64,000 nucleotides of DNA from the NCBI GenBank assembly GCA_965284645.1, contig OZ260106.1:124001-188000 (forward strand), written 5' to 3'. Numbering within the stretch: the first letter of the stretch is position 1; every line of letters begins with the position of its first letter. A program made the translations under genes and the position numbers. The notes beneath the pieces were generated by a model that worked only from the letters and a program-made list of their open reading frames with translations, ran no database searches and was not told where the DNA came from. Source of the stretch: JAIBAJ01 sp965284645. GTDB lineage: Bacteria; Bacteroidota; Bacteroidia; JAIBAJ01. This document shows positions 56,044 through 64,000 of the stretch, piece by piece.

Positions 56044-56703
56044 TCACTTTCGAAACAAAGCACTTCCAACTCTTACCATGGTACTACCCTTTTGAATAGC
56101 CAACAAATAATCCCCGCTCATACCCATACTTAATTCCTTAAAGCTGGCTTCCTTCTCAAAATAGCCCTTTTTCAAAGTTTGGAAAAACCGGGATAAGGTT
56201 TCAAACTCCTTGGCTACTTGCTCTTGGTTTTCAGTATTGGAAGCCATTCCCATAATCCCAACCACTTTTACATATTCCATGGATTTGTATTCATTAGATT
56301 CCAATAAATGCTTGGCTTCGTCCCAATCTAGTCCAAACTTGGTTTCCTCCGCTGCTACGTGAAATTGTAGCAAACAGGGAATAATCCGGTTGTTTTTTCG
56401 CCCTTCTTTATCGATGGTCTGCAACAGTTTCAGACTATCCACTGAATGAATTAACTGAACAAACGGAGCAATGTATTTTACCTTATTGCTTTGCAAATGT
56501 CCGATTAGATGCCATTGAATATCCTTTGGCAACACTTCATACTTTTCCACCAAGTCTTGCACCCTGTTTTCCCCAAATACTCGGTACCCGGCCTGGTATA
56601 ATTCCTGAAGCTCTTCCAAGGGTCGATTTTTGGTAACAGCTATCAAAGTTGCCTTGTCCTCGATAACACTTAAAATATGTTTTAAATTATCCGCTATGGC
56701 CAT
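56044..56703 (-). CDS. YggS family PLP-binding protein
   Basis: 219-aa single-domain TIM-barrel protein that binds pyridoxal phosphate and buffers free PLP in the cytosol. PLP-binding lysine is K25 in IAVTKNRP. Other marks are FGENRVQDLVEKYE, WHLIGHLQSNKVKYI, SVDSL and the C-terminal LSMGMSGDYLLAIQKGSTMVRVGSALF. Its ATG at 56703 overlaps the stop of the upstream membrane protein gene by one base. Confidence 0.94.
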   Translation of the reverse strand: MAIADNLKHILSVIEDKATLIAVTKNRPLEELQELYQAGYRVFGENRVQDLVEKYEVLPKDIQWHLIGHLQSNKVKYIAPFVQLIHSVDSLKLLQTIDKEGRKNNRIIPCLLQFHVAAEETKFGLDWDEAKHLLESNEYKSMEYVKVVGIMGMASNTENQEQVAKEFETLSRFFQTLKKGYFEKEASFKELSMGMSGDYLLAIQKGSTMVRVGSALFRK

Positions 56704-57083
56704 TATTCGGTCTTTTCTTTAGTGAATAACAAGTGTAAATAGTAGTAGGAAATTATCGAAATCCCGATTATAAAGAAAACCAAGGCATAATTCCGCAATC
56801 CATCATTAAAGAAAAACTCTCCAATCATCCAAATAGAATTGGCACAAATCCAGCAAACCACCGCTAGATTGTGGAACTTTTCGGATCGCTCCTGCCACTG
56901 TTTGTAGGTAATAAAAATGGCAAATAGCACGGTCGGAACCACCATTATCACACCAAGGGTTTCGGAAAGCATACACCAACATAAACCCTTGATTAGCCAA
57001 AGAAAGACGTGTGCATTTTCAAATTTTCGAAGGGGAAAGGTGTTTTCCATTGGCCTGCCTGCTTGGTTTAAATTCTTATCCAT
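56703..57083 (-). CDS. Small integral membrane protein, unknown function
   Basis: 126-aa protein with four predicted membrane helices: FLWLIKGLCWCMLSETLGV, IMVVPTVLFAIFITY, LAVVCWICANSIWMIGEFFF and ALVFFIIGISIISYYYLHLL. No family recognised. The ATG at 57083 overlaps the inositol monophosphatase stop by 8 bases and its stop overlaps YggS, so it is embedded in the operon. Confidence 0.72.
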   Translation of the reverse strand: MDKNLNQAGRPMENTFPLRKFENAHVFLWLIKGLCWCMLSETLGVIMVVPTVLFAIFITYKQWQERSEKFHNLAVVCWICANSIWMIGEFFFNDGLRNYALVFFIIGISIISYYYLHLLFTKEKTE

Positions 57084-57876
57084 TATTCATGAAACGGGCA
57101 ATAGCCTTGCTCAAATCATGGTGGATCTTCCCATTGCTTGCATTAATTTCCTTACCATACAAATAATCGGCACCTCCTTTAAAATCGCTGATTTCTCCAC
57201 CGGCTTCCTGAATAAGGATAATACCGGCGGCCACATCCCAAGGAGCCAGTCCATATTCGTAAAAGGCATCAAACCTGCCACAGGCTACATAAGCCATATC
57301 GGTTGCAGCTGAGCCCAAACGACGGATTCCACGGGTATTGTTGAGCAAATATTTCATCAAATCCATGTAGGCATCCAAACGACCATAATTTTTATACGGA
57401 AATCCGGTGGCTAAGAAACTTTCATCCATTTTGGCCATGTCCGACACGCGAATGGGTTTACCGTTCAACCAAGCACCCAAGCCCTTTCCGGCATAAAAAC
57501 ACTCGGCCAAATTGATTTCATAAATAATTCCTAACACAGGCACATCCTTATCCACCAAGGCTAAGCTAATAGCAAAGCAGGGCAAACCATGAATAAAGTT
57601 GGTTGTCCCGTCCAAGGGATCAATGATCCAATTGTAACGCTCGCCTTTCCAGCTTTCGGTATTTTCCTCGGCGATAAAACCGGCTTCGGGCAATAGCTTT
57701 CTTAGCCCATCCACTAGTTTCTGCTCCGAGGTTTTATCTACATAACTTACATAGTCATGCAAACCCTTTGTTTCCGTTTTGGACCTGTCGAAAACAGCTG
57801 ATTCCTGACGGATGTAGGCACCAACTTCCAGCACCAATTGGCGCGAAGCTTCTAATAATTCCTTTAAATTTTCCAT
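57076..57876 (-). CDS. Inositol-1-monophosphatase family protein
   Basis: 266-aa Mg2+-dependent phosphatase. Metal site motif WIIDPLDGTTNFIHGLP (about residues 84-100) and the second motif LAPWDVAAGIILIQEAGG (about 211-228) are complete, along with the upstream Glu in FIAEENTESW. Members act on inositol-1-phosphate, NADP, fructose-1,6-bisphosphate or PAP; the substrate cannot be fixed here. ATG 57876 lies directly against the stop of the M23 gene. Confidence 0.93.
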   Translation of the reverse strand: MENLKELLEASRQLVLEVGAYIRQESAVFDRSKTETKGLHDYVSYVDKTSEQKLVDGLRKLLPEAGFIAEENTESWKGERYNWIIDPLDGTTNFIHGLPCFAISLALVDKDVPVLGIIYEINLAECFYAGKGLGAWLNGKPIRVSDMAKMDESFLATGFPYKNYGRLDAYMDLMKYLLNNTRGIRRLGSAATDMAYVACGRFDAFYEYGLAPWDVAAGIILIQEAGGEISDFKGGADYLYGKEINASNGKIHHDLSKAIARFMNNG

Positions 57877-59598
57877 TTAGTTCTTAATCCAAAATTCGCC
57901 CTTCCATTCGGCTTTGTTTTTACAAAAATCCCATACTTCCAACTTGGCAGCATACTTGCCCGGTGCCAATTTTTCCCCTTTGATATTCTTAACCTTACCA
58001 AACAATCGGGCAGTCTTGGCATCAAATTCAGCTAAAACCCATTGTCCGTTTACCTCCAACCTGAAATGGGAGATGCCACTAAAATCATCACCAATTTTGA
58101 AAAGGAATTCGCTTTCTTGGGTCATTCCGCCTTTGGTATAGAGTGTAATGGGAGTAATCCTAGGTTTTATGGTATCGGCCATCACACAGAAACTGCCGAA
58201 ATGCTTCACTTTTTGGGTAATTTCATCGCCTCGCAAGGTCCCCCCTTCTGCCGACCATTTACCTCCTCGGTCGCGGTAAGCCATGGTAACTTTTTCACGC
58301 AAATGATTTGGCAAATTGCCCGGAATCCGGATGGCCACACTTATAGGCTGATAAACCGGAATTTCGCTGTTCCCCAATACATATTCCGGAGTAAAACTTC
58401 CGGGCGGTTTAGGCAAACGATCCACCGTAAAATCCAAGGTATCCAACAAGGAATTATCCGGGAAGAGAATGTGCAAATCATTGTCCTTGTAAAATCCAGG
58501 TGCCGCACAAGGAATGGGCTTTCCGCCAATCAAGCGGTCGGTTGGCGTCAAACTATTGAATATAACTTTGAACTTCACTTCCCTAAAATTCCCTTCAATA
58601 TCACCAACAATAACAGAAACATGATGCAACTTTCCATCATTTTTCCATAAAAAGCCCGGCCCTTTGTCTATCCCTGAAAAATCAACACAGCCGCGGGCAA
58701 ACAGCTTCTGAATGACAGACTTCCCTTTCATTTTCCCTTCATAATCGATCAAACCATTGATTTGTCTGGTTTCTTTGAATTCAAACCGATCCAGCTTCTG
58801 ATGAAACACCAACTGACTATCCATAAACAAAGCTAAGGAATACACCCCATTGGCATTAGCCGAACCACTGGCTCTATCGGTGGCTGATACCCCAACGCCT
58901 ATTTTTCCGGTTACCTGAATGGGTTCAGCAATCGTTAATCCGGTTTTTGCCGAAACATAAAACGTTTTATTGCCCAATATTCCATTTACCTTTCCACCTG
59001 GATCCAACGGAAACAAGGTAATGGAGGAAACATCCGGAGGCACCTGGTCTTTTATTCTGAAACCTTCCTCCTGCGGGTTAATTATGGCTTCTGTAGCAGC
59101 ATCCCTGATTTCGAAATGCAGGTGTGGACCGGCACTGCTGCCTGTATTGCCTGAAAATGCCACCAAATCACCCTTTTTCACTTTCAAACTATCCGCTGCC
59201 GGATAATACTCAATATCAAACCGTTCGATTTCGCATTGCTTTTTGAACACATATTCGGCTATGGCTCCATTAAATTCTTTCAAATGGGCATAAACACTCA
59301 CTTTCCCATTCGGATGGGTTAAATAAAGGGCCTTCCCGTAACCTGCGCCCCCCACTCTCACCCGACTTACATATCCATCTTGAACCGCATAAATTGGCAG
59401 TCCTTCCTGAGAATTGGTCCGAATATCCAATCCTGCATGGTAATGGTTGTTGCGAACCTCACCAAAATTGCCGGATAGGAGGATGGGAATATCAACCGGA
59501 AGCCGATAGTCGCCCTGTGCAAACCCGAAAAGAGGCCCAAATAAGCATACTAAGCCCAACCAAACGCTACCAAAACATATCCAGCCTTTGTTACCCAT
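57877..59598 (-). CDS. Secreted M23 family metallopeptidase
   Basis: 573-aa exported protein. The signal peptide is cut after A27 in FGFA|Q, leaving Gln28. The M23/LytM domain (about residues 45-170) has H54-x-x-x-D58 in NHYHAGLD and H159-x-H161 in GPHLHFEI, all zinc ligands for a peptidoglycan endopeptidase. The C-terminal 400 residues are beta-rich with no clear domain (for example FGSFCVMADTIKPRITPITLYTK). It probably trims cross-links in the periplasm or cuts envelope proteins. Three bases after the glutaminyl cyclase gene. Confidence 0.9.
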   Translation of the reverse strand: MGNKGWICFGSVWLGLVCLFGPLFGFAQGDYRLPVDIPILLSGNFGEVRNNHYHAGLDIRTNSQEGLPIYAVQDGYVSRVRVGGAGYGKALYLTHPNGKVSVYAHLKEFNGAIAEYVFKKQCEIERFDIEYYPAADSLKVKKGDLVAFSGNTGSSAGPHLHFEIRDAATEAIINPQEEGFRIKDQVPPDVSSITLFPLDPGGKVNGILGNKTFYVSAKTGLTIAEPIQVTGKIGVGVSATDRASGSANANGVYSLALFMDSQLVFHQKLDRFEFKETRQINGLIDYEGKMKGKSVIQKLFARGCVDFSGIDKGPGFLWKNDGKLHHVSVIVGDIEGNFREVKFKVIFNSLTPTDRLIGGKPIPCAAPGFYKDNDLHILFPDNSLLDTLDFTVDRLPKPPGSFTPEYVLGNSEIPVYQPISVAIRIPGNLPNHLREKVTMAYRDRGGKWSAEGGTLRGDEITQKVKHFGSFCVMADTIKPRITPITLYTKGGMTQESEFLFKIGDDFSGISHFRLEVNGQWVLAEFDAKTARLFGKVKNIKGEKLAPGKYAAKLEVWDFCKNKAEWKGEFWIKN

Positions 59599-59601
59599 GC
59601 T

Positions 59602-60597
59602 TTATTTCTCCCTATACACTACGTCCATCAAGGTTTGTCCTACCGCCTTCAAAGACGATTTGTCCATATTCTCAGGCGTATCATTTAAGGTATGCCAATA
59701 TTTGTAGAAATTGGACGGAGTAGATTTATCATGTTCAATGATGTCGATTGTTGGAATTCCTGCCAATCCGTTAATGTAATAATGATCGTCTACAATAGGC
59801 TGTGTCACCTCATTCGAAAAGCGACTGTAATAACCCAATCGGCCAGCAGTATTCCACACTTTGTCTACCACAGAGGAAGCATTTTGTACCGATCCGCCTT
59901 CCTTGGTGTAAACGGCATTTGGCCCCCCAATCATATCCAACAAAATGCCATACCGTGGACGATAGCCCGGTACATGGAGGTTCTTAGCCCAATATTGGGA
60001 ACCCAAACAATAACTATTGGCCTTTTCGGTTTGCCCCATGCCATCCGGTTGTCCATAATCTTCGGCATCAAACAAAATAATATCCACACCTATTCTGGGC
60101 GGATTTTCTTTAAACAAACGGGCCATTTCCAACAATACGGCCACCCCACTACCCCCATCATTAGCTCCAGGAATCGCTTTGTTTTTGGTGTTCGGGTCCT
60201 GGTCCGAAAATGGACGTGTATCCCAATGGGCACAAAGCATTACGCGTTGCGGATTTTCAGCGTTAAAACTGGCTATGATGTTTCGCGCCTTCAACTGTTT
60301 ATCATCAAACGATAAAACCGTTGCTTTTTGCTGGATAACGGTATCGGCCAATTTCTTCAATTGTTCAACCAACCAATCACCACATTTTTGATGACCAGCC
60401 GAATTGGGAACTCGAGGCCCAAATTCAACCTGCTTTTTTACAAGGTCAAAGGCCTTATTTTCATCAAACGCAGGAATGGCAATTTGCTCCAACTGCTCCT
60501 TTGGCTCCTCAATTGGAGGCGTTTTTGGGTCTTTATCGGTACCACAGGAAGCCGCCACGAGCAACATTCCTACCACTGCCCATTTCATTTGTTTCAT
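59602..60597 (-). CDS. M28 family glutaminyl-peptide cyclotransferase-like lipoprotein
   Basis: 331-aa lipoprotein (lipobox VAASC, acylated C18) with an M28/glutaminyl cyclase fold. Visible metal-site segments are CAHWDTRPFSDQD (H124, D126), GANDGGSGVAVLLEMA (D147), LFDAEDYG (E179) and a late His in FYKYWHTLNDTPEN. The retained YWHT and DAED patterns fit bacterial QC enzymes, which convert N-terminal Gln of exported proteins to pyroglutamate in the periplasm. An aminopeptidase activity is the alternative. First gene of the five- or six-gene operon. Confidence 0.85.
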   Translation of the reverse strand: MKQMKWAVVGMLLVAASCGTDKDPKTPPIEEPKEQLEQIAIPAFDENKAFDLVKKQVEFGPRVPNSAGHQKCGDWLVEQLKKLADTVIQQKATVLSFDDKQLKARNIIASFNAENPQRVMLCAHWDTRPFSDQDPNTKNKAIPGANDGGSGVAVLLEMARLFKENPPRIGVDIILFDAEDYGQPDGMGQTEKANSYCLGSQYWAKNLHVPGYRPRYGILLDMIGGPNAVYTKEGGSVQNASSVVDKVWNTAGRLGYYSRFSNEVTQPIVDDHYYINGLAGIPTIDIIEHDKSTPSNFYKYWHTLNDTPENMDKSSLKAVGQTLMDVVYREK

Positions 60598-60739
60598 ACA
60601 ACAAAAATAAGCTTCCGGTCTTGATATTTCCTCACAATTTCCAACAGTTTTCCAAGTACCAATGTTGAGTGTTTTTAACCTTTGGTGCCAACTATTGTAA
60701 ATTTTTCACATCTTTGTAATCCAACTTCATCCTTCAATC

Positions 60740-61029
60740 ATGAAAAATCTACTTTTCGCCCTTTTATCTCTTGTTACGGTTGTCCTTTTTCTTGCAAACC
60801 TTGTTACGACTGCGAGCGCAAATGCGGTACCTGCACCAAAGGTTTTTTGGTGGTAGCCGGTTGCGATGGAGATTCTACGCTAGATGGATTTTCAGTGGAT
60901 AGTTGGAAAGCCTATTTTGAAAGCCAAGGATATACCTGCGTTTACAACAATCCTCCGTCGGTTGAAGTTTGCGGAAACGACGATAAAAACACCTATTCCG
61001 ATAAAGGCTACACCTGCACTTCCAAATAA
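60740..61029 (+). pseudogene. Cys-rich lipoprotein gene with a -1 frame break
   Basis: ATG 60740 starts a signal sequence (MKNLLFALLSLVTVVLF) but that frame ends at a stop after 38 codons. The other frame from about 60791 encodes SCKPCYDCERKCGTC, KGFLVVAGCDGDSTLDGF and VYNNPPSVEVCGNDDKN, ending at 61029. One extra T in the five-T run at 60786-60790 joins the two as ...VVLFSCKPCYDC, giving a good lipobox (LFSC). So the gene is either frameshifted in this strain, a sequence error, or a programmed frameshift. No family recognised; the mature protein would be about 80 residues with nine or more cysteines. Confidence 0.65.
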
Positions 61030-61093
61030 AAAAGGATTTTAGCTTGTGTATTCCTAATTTCTAATTCTCTAATTCCTAATTTCTAATTCTTTT

Positions 61094-61234
61094 GGCGTGT
61101 CCCATTCGCCCAATACCCTTTTCCCGTTGAAATTAGATTTGTGCAAGGCGAATGGTCGGGCTATCCACTGCAAGTCCTCGGTCTGCTCCGTGCCTCCGCA
61201 TCCCTGTGGGCTTTTCGTTTCTATCCCTACCCGG
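61094..61234 (+). repeat. Dispersed structured element R1, copy h
   Basis: R1 copy with a 9-bp perfect variable stem: CCATTCGCC (61102-61110) and GGCGAATGG (61147-61155). Stem 2 is AAGTCC/GGGCTT. It lies between the frameshifted lipoprotein and dnaB. The rest of 61030-61364 holds no gene. Confidence 0.8.
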
Positions 61235-61364
61235 AGAGAGTCGTGCTTGCTTCCATTGTACCTGATGAACAAACAGTAGCAAAGGAAAACAGCCGTCCAA
61301 AAGGCCTAAACCAAGCTACATCCGGCAAAAAAGAATACGAATTTTATACTTTCATAACCTTTAC

Positions 61365-62921
61365 CTAAAAAGGCACATCCGAATCCGTAATATCATCCAT
61401 CCTTGAGCCACGGGTAATGGTTTGCGATGGTGGCGGTGTGTCGAATTCGCTATTGGGAGCCATAGCAGCACCAAAGCTTCCACCTTCGCCATAGTTATCG
61501 TTCAAACTATCCAAATCAGCGAACTTACCAAGTCTATCAATAAACTTCAAGTTAATTTCCGTGGTTTTTCCATGACGGTTTTTGGCAACTATAATCTGGG
61601 CAATACCAGCCGTAGAACGATGATCCCCATCCTCGGTCAATCCGTAATATTCAGGACGGTAAATAAACATTACCATATCCGCATCTTGCTCAATCGCACC
61701 CGACTCCCGCAAATCGCTCAACATCGGCTTTTTATCTCCACCTCGTTGCTCCACCGAACGACTCAACTGACTCAAGGCAATAACGGGAATGCTTAATTCT
61801 TTGGCCAATGATTTCAACGAGCGGGAAATGGTCGAAATTTCCTGCTCACGGGTTCCTTTGGCATCCGAACCACCAGCAGTCATCAATTGCAAGTAGTCGA
61901 TAATTACACATTGAATATTATGCTGTTGGGCCAGCCTTCTGCATTTCGCCCTTAACTCAAACACCGACAACTGGGCCGTATCATCAATAAATAGAGGAGC
62001 ATCGGCCAATCGGGCAATCCGGTTATGCAGGATTTCCCATTCGAAAGGCTCTAAATTTCCTTTCTTTAATTTTTCATTCGAAAGTCCTGTTTCGCTCGAA
62101 ATCAAACGGGCAACAAGCTGAATACTAGACATCTCCAGGGAAAACACAGCAACAGGGCGTTTAAATTCCACCGCCATATTGCGAGCCATACTTAAAACGA
62201 AAGCCGTTTTACCCATACCTGGACGGGCGGCCAAGATCAACAAATCCGATTTCTGCCAGCCATTGGTCAGGCGGTCCATCTCGGTAAAACCGGAAGGAAC
62301 ACCTGTCAAACCTCCATCGGCCTGTGAAGCAGCTACTTCAATTTGCTTAACGGCCAAATGCACCAAAGTCGACATTCGGTCGTAACTTTTGATGATGTTA
62401 CCATCCGCAATTTTGAAAAAGTTGGTTTCAGCTTTATCAAGCAAATCAAACACGTCGGTGGTATCTTCGTAAGCTTCTTGAATGGTTTCAGAGCTAATGC
62501 GAATCAACTCACGGGCAATGTGCTTCTGCAGAATAATTTTGGCATGGTACTCCGTATTAGCAGAAGAGGAAACCCTGTTGGAGAGCTGGGAAATATAATA
62601 AGGTCCACCAACAAAATCCAAGGCTGCATTGGAACGCAATTTTTGGGTAACCGTAAGAATATCCACCGGTTGACTTTCCGAAAAAAGCTGCTGAATGGCC
62701 TCATAAATCTTTTTGTGTGCTTCTTTGTAAAAACACTCCGGTTTCAACAAGTCGATTACAGATGTAAGTGCATCCTTTTCCAACATCAAAGCACCCAAAA
62801 CCGCTTCTTCCAATTCCACGGCCTGAGGTGGCAATTTACCATTTTCCAACCCTGCAAAAGCTAGATCTGCCTTGGCTTTTCTCTTAAAATCGCGGTTTAC
62901 CCTTTCTCCGGTTCCTTCCAT
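61365..62921 (-). CDS. dnaB: Replicative DNA helicase DnaB
   Basis: 518-aa hexameric helicase. The N-terminal helical domain starts around LPPQAVELEEAVLGALMLEKDAL. The RecA-like domain has Walker A LAARPGMGKTAF (about residues 231-242), Walker B with IIDYLQLM, and GGDKKPMLSDLRESGAIEQDADMVMFIYR. The last 35 residues are disordered (DNYGEGGSFGAAMAPNS...) and end SDVPF, a tail seen in Bacteroidota DnaB. ATG 62921. Single gene; a run of short direct repeats lies upstream. Confidence 0.95.
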   Translation of the reverse strand: MEGTGERVNRDFKRKAKADLAFAGLENGKLPPQAVELEEAVLGALMLEKDALTSVIDLLKPECFYKEAHKKIYEAIQQLFSESQPVDILTVTQKLRSNAALDFVGGPYYISQLSNRVSSSANTEYHAKIILQKHIARELIRISSETIQEAYEDTTDVFDLLDKAETNFFKIADGNIIKSYDRMSTLVHLAVKQIEVAASQADGGLTGVPSGFTEMDRLTNGWQKSDLLILAARPGMGKTAFVLSMARNMAVEFKRPVAVFSLEMSSIQLVARLISSETGLSNEKLKKGNLEPFEWEILHNRIARLADAPLFIDDTAQLSVFELRAKCRRLAQQHNIQCVIIDYLQLMTAGGSDAKGTREQEISTISRSLKSLAKELSIPVIALSQLSRSVEQRGGDKKPMLSDLRESGAIEQDADMVMFIYRPEYYGLTEDGDHRSTAGIAQIIVAKNRHGKTTEINLKFIDRLGKFADLDSLNDNYGEGGSFGAAMAPNSEFDTPPPSQTITRGSRMDDITDSDVPF

Positions 62922-63058
62922 GGTGTAAAAGTAACTATAGCCCCTATGTTCTTGCTTACTTTCTTTTCAAAGTTGTTGATTTTGCCAAAAGTCTTACTGC
63001 CATTAATCAATTGTTAAGGTTTCATTATCAAGGCTTGACAAGCTTGGTAATATTTTCA

Positions 63059-63115
63059 ATTCACAGGTTGTTAACCATAGTTCACAGGTTATCAACAGGT
63101 TTTGACAAGGTTATA
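63059..63115. repeat. Imperfect direct repeats upstream of dnaB
   Basis: Repeats of the form TTCACAGGTT (63060-63069 and 63081-63090) with TTATCAACA at 63089-63097, one base off the DnaA-box consensus TTATCCACA, and further degenerate copies (GGTTTTGACAAGGTTATA). They lie between dnaB and the thioredoxin-fold gene. Could bind a replication or stress regulator; no evidence beyond the pattern. Confidence 0.35.
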
Positions 63116-63135
63116 AGCAATTTGGAAGACTAGCT

Positions 63136-63756
63136 TTATTCGGCCTGCTTTTTCCATTTGATGGTGCAACCGATAGCTTTGGTAAACGAAGGATCAGGTT
63201 CTCTTCCATCACCTAGCACCTGAATAGCTTTCTCAACATACTTCGCAGTTACAGCCTTTTCATCATCGGCATTGTCGTCAATTGCCCCAATATACTGAAC
63301 GGTAAAGGCACCATTCTTGTTCTCTAGCAAAAAAACATGGGGTGTTTTGGTTGCACCAAACGCCTTAGCTACCGCTTGGGTTTCGTCGAATAAATAAGGA
63401 AAAGTATACCTTTTTTCTTTGGCTAACTTTTGCATATTTTCAAAACTATCATCGGGTTCAACCTTAGGATCGTTGGAACTTATTGCAACTACCGGCCAAC
63501 CTTGCTTTTTAAAGTTTTTATCCAATTCCAAAATCCGGCCTTCGTACTTTTTGGAGTAAGGACAATGGTTGCAGGTAAATACTAAAATAACGCCTTTGGA
63601 TTTACCATAATCCTCCAAGGAAACCATTTTCCCATCCACATTTTTCAATTTAAAACTTCCTGCTTTATCACCCACCTGATACCCTTTTTCAGGACCGGTA
63701 AATGAACAAAATCCGATAAACATTGCGGCCACGGCCAATTTGATTGCTTTTTTCAT
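63136..63756 (-). CDS. Exported thioredoxin-fold protein (AhpC/TSA, redoxin type)
   Basis: 206-aa protein with a signal sequence (MKKAIKLAVAAMFIGFCSF) and a redoxin domain. The active site is C62-N-H-C65 in VFTCNHCPYSKKY, followed by VVAISSNDPKVEPDD and the cis-Pro in TKTPHVFLLE. A TlpA-like periplasmic role is likely, reducing disulfides or peroxides. It starts five bases after the stop of an upstream thioredoxin-like gene, so both are in one operon. Confidence 0.87.
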   Translation of the reverse strand: MKKAIKLAVAAMFIGFCSFTGPEKGYQVGDKAGSFKLKNVDGKMVSLEDYGKSKGVILVFTCNHCPYSKKYEGRILELDKNFKKQGWPVVAISSNDPKVEPDDSFENMQKLAKEKRYTFPYLFDETQAVAKAFGATKTPHVFLLENKNGAFTVQYIGAIDDNADDEKAVTAKYVEKAIQVLGDGREPDPSFTKAIGCTIKWKKQAE

Positions 63757-63760
63757 TGTT

Positions 63761-64000
63761 TTATTTGTTGTTTAAATGATAATTTATTGTTGTCATTAAT
63801 TCTGATTTTCCCAATTCGCCTTCCTTATAAAAAAGGCGTTTGCCTTGCTTATAGATTAAGGTAAAAGGAATGCTTCCACTCCATTCCTTTTCTATGGCAT
63901 CAATCCACACATTAGGATTGCCGGCCTGCAGAAGATAGCTCGGAAAGGGCAAACCTTTACTAAGGGCAAATTGTTCAGTCTTTTCAAGTTCTTTGAGGCT
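63761..64000 (-). CDS. Thioredoxin-like protein, 5' truncated by window edge
   Basis: The frame runs open to the window edge; the TTG at 63952 is not a real start. About 79 residues are visible (SLKELEKTEQFALSKGLPFP, then WIDAIEKEWSGSIPFTLIYK with the cis-Pro, and a C-terminal YKEGELGKSELMTTINYHL helix). These are the last beta-strands and helix of a thioredoxin fold; the CxxC part is outside the window. Upstream partner of the redoxin gene. Confidence 0.7.
   Translation of the reverse strand, partial: SLKELEKTEQFALSKGLPFPSYLLQAGNPNVWIDAIEKEWSGSIPFTLIYKQGKRLFYKEGELGKSELMTTINYHLNNK

Overview
This window is a chromosomal segment from a member of the Bacteroidota. The evidence is a PorP/SprF protein and two giant surface proteins with type IX secretion (T9SS) C-terminal sorting domains, signal peptides ending in A|Q, promoters of the TTG-N19-TAnnTTTG type, almost no Shine-Dalgarno sequences, a DAP-type murE, and families typical of the phylum (DUF4920, FISUMP, START-like, Nramp-Usp fusion). 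I cannot name the genus.

Layout. 1-4.1 kb: the 3' end of a copper-monooxygenase-like gene, tRNA-Phe, and a minus-strand operon osmC-like / amidohydrolase / deoC. 4.2-5.9 kb: a non-coding tandem array flanked by inverted copies of a dispersed element (R1). 6-8.9 kb: small membrane protein, carotenoid-type desaturase, tadA, DUF4920 lipoprotein. 9.1-10.6 kb: 17 tandem copies of a CCCCGAAGGGG hairpin unit next to an IS200-like (RAYT-type) HUH transposase. 10.7-17.5 kb: PorP/SprF protein, lipoprotein, START-like protein, glpD, an esterase, FkbM methyltransferase, hotdog dehydratase, ABC ATPase. 17.8-23.1 kb: a 1609-aa CUB/repeat surface protein with a small secreted partner. 23.2-31.2 kb: mraZ-rsmH-ftsL-ftsI-murE-mraY-murD, ending at a terminator without the usual ftsW-murG-murC-ftsQAZ. 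31.3-39.6 kb: folE/PTPS, a DinB-GT2-GT4-SDR operon, yidC, an AIM24-family gene. 39.8-48.9 kb: an AT-rich block between near-identical direct repeats. It carries a giant LamG/repeat adhesin divergent from an HTH regulator and a membrane Ser/Thr kinase, with a HigBA-like toxin-antitoxin pair just outside. 50-55 kb: mntH-usp/mntR with a DtxR-like operator, then an ABC ATPase/histidine kinase pair. 54.9-60.6 kb: a compact operon of glutaminyl cyclase, M23 peptidase, inositol monophosphatase, membrane protein, YggS and a FISUMP lipoprotein. 60.7-64 kb: a frameshifted Cys-rich lipoprotein, dnaB and two thioredoxin-fold genes.

Most notable. (1) Element R1, about 145 bp, occurs eight times in intergenic DNA. 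Its variable arms change sequence between copies yet stay complementary, which points to a conserved folded RNA or DNA structure. (2) The adhesin / HTH / kinase block looks like a self-contained acquired module. The adhesin's signal peptide is separated from the body by a 9-T homopolymer that is one base off frame, suggesting phase variation or a sequence error. (3) The hairpin array sits directly beside a RAYT-like transposase. (4) A glutaminyl cyclase lies in the same window as at least four exported proteins predicted to start with Gln after signal-peptide cleavage, five if the adhesin frame is restored.

All calls come from reading the sequence and recalled family knowledge. No database search or folding program was run.
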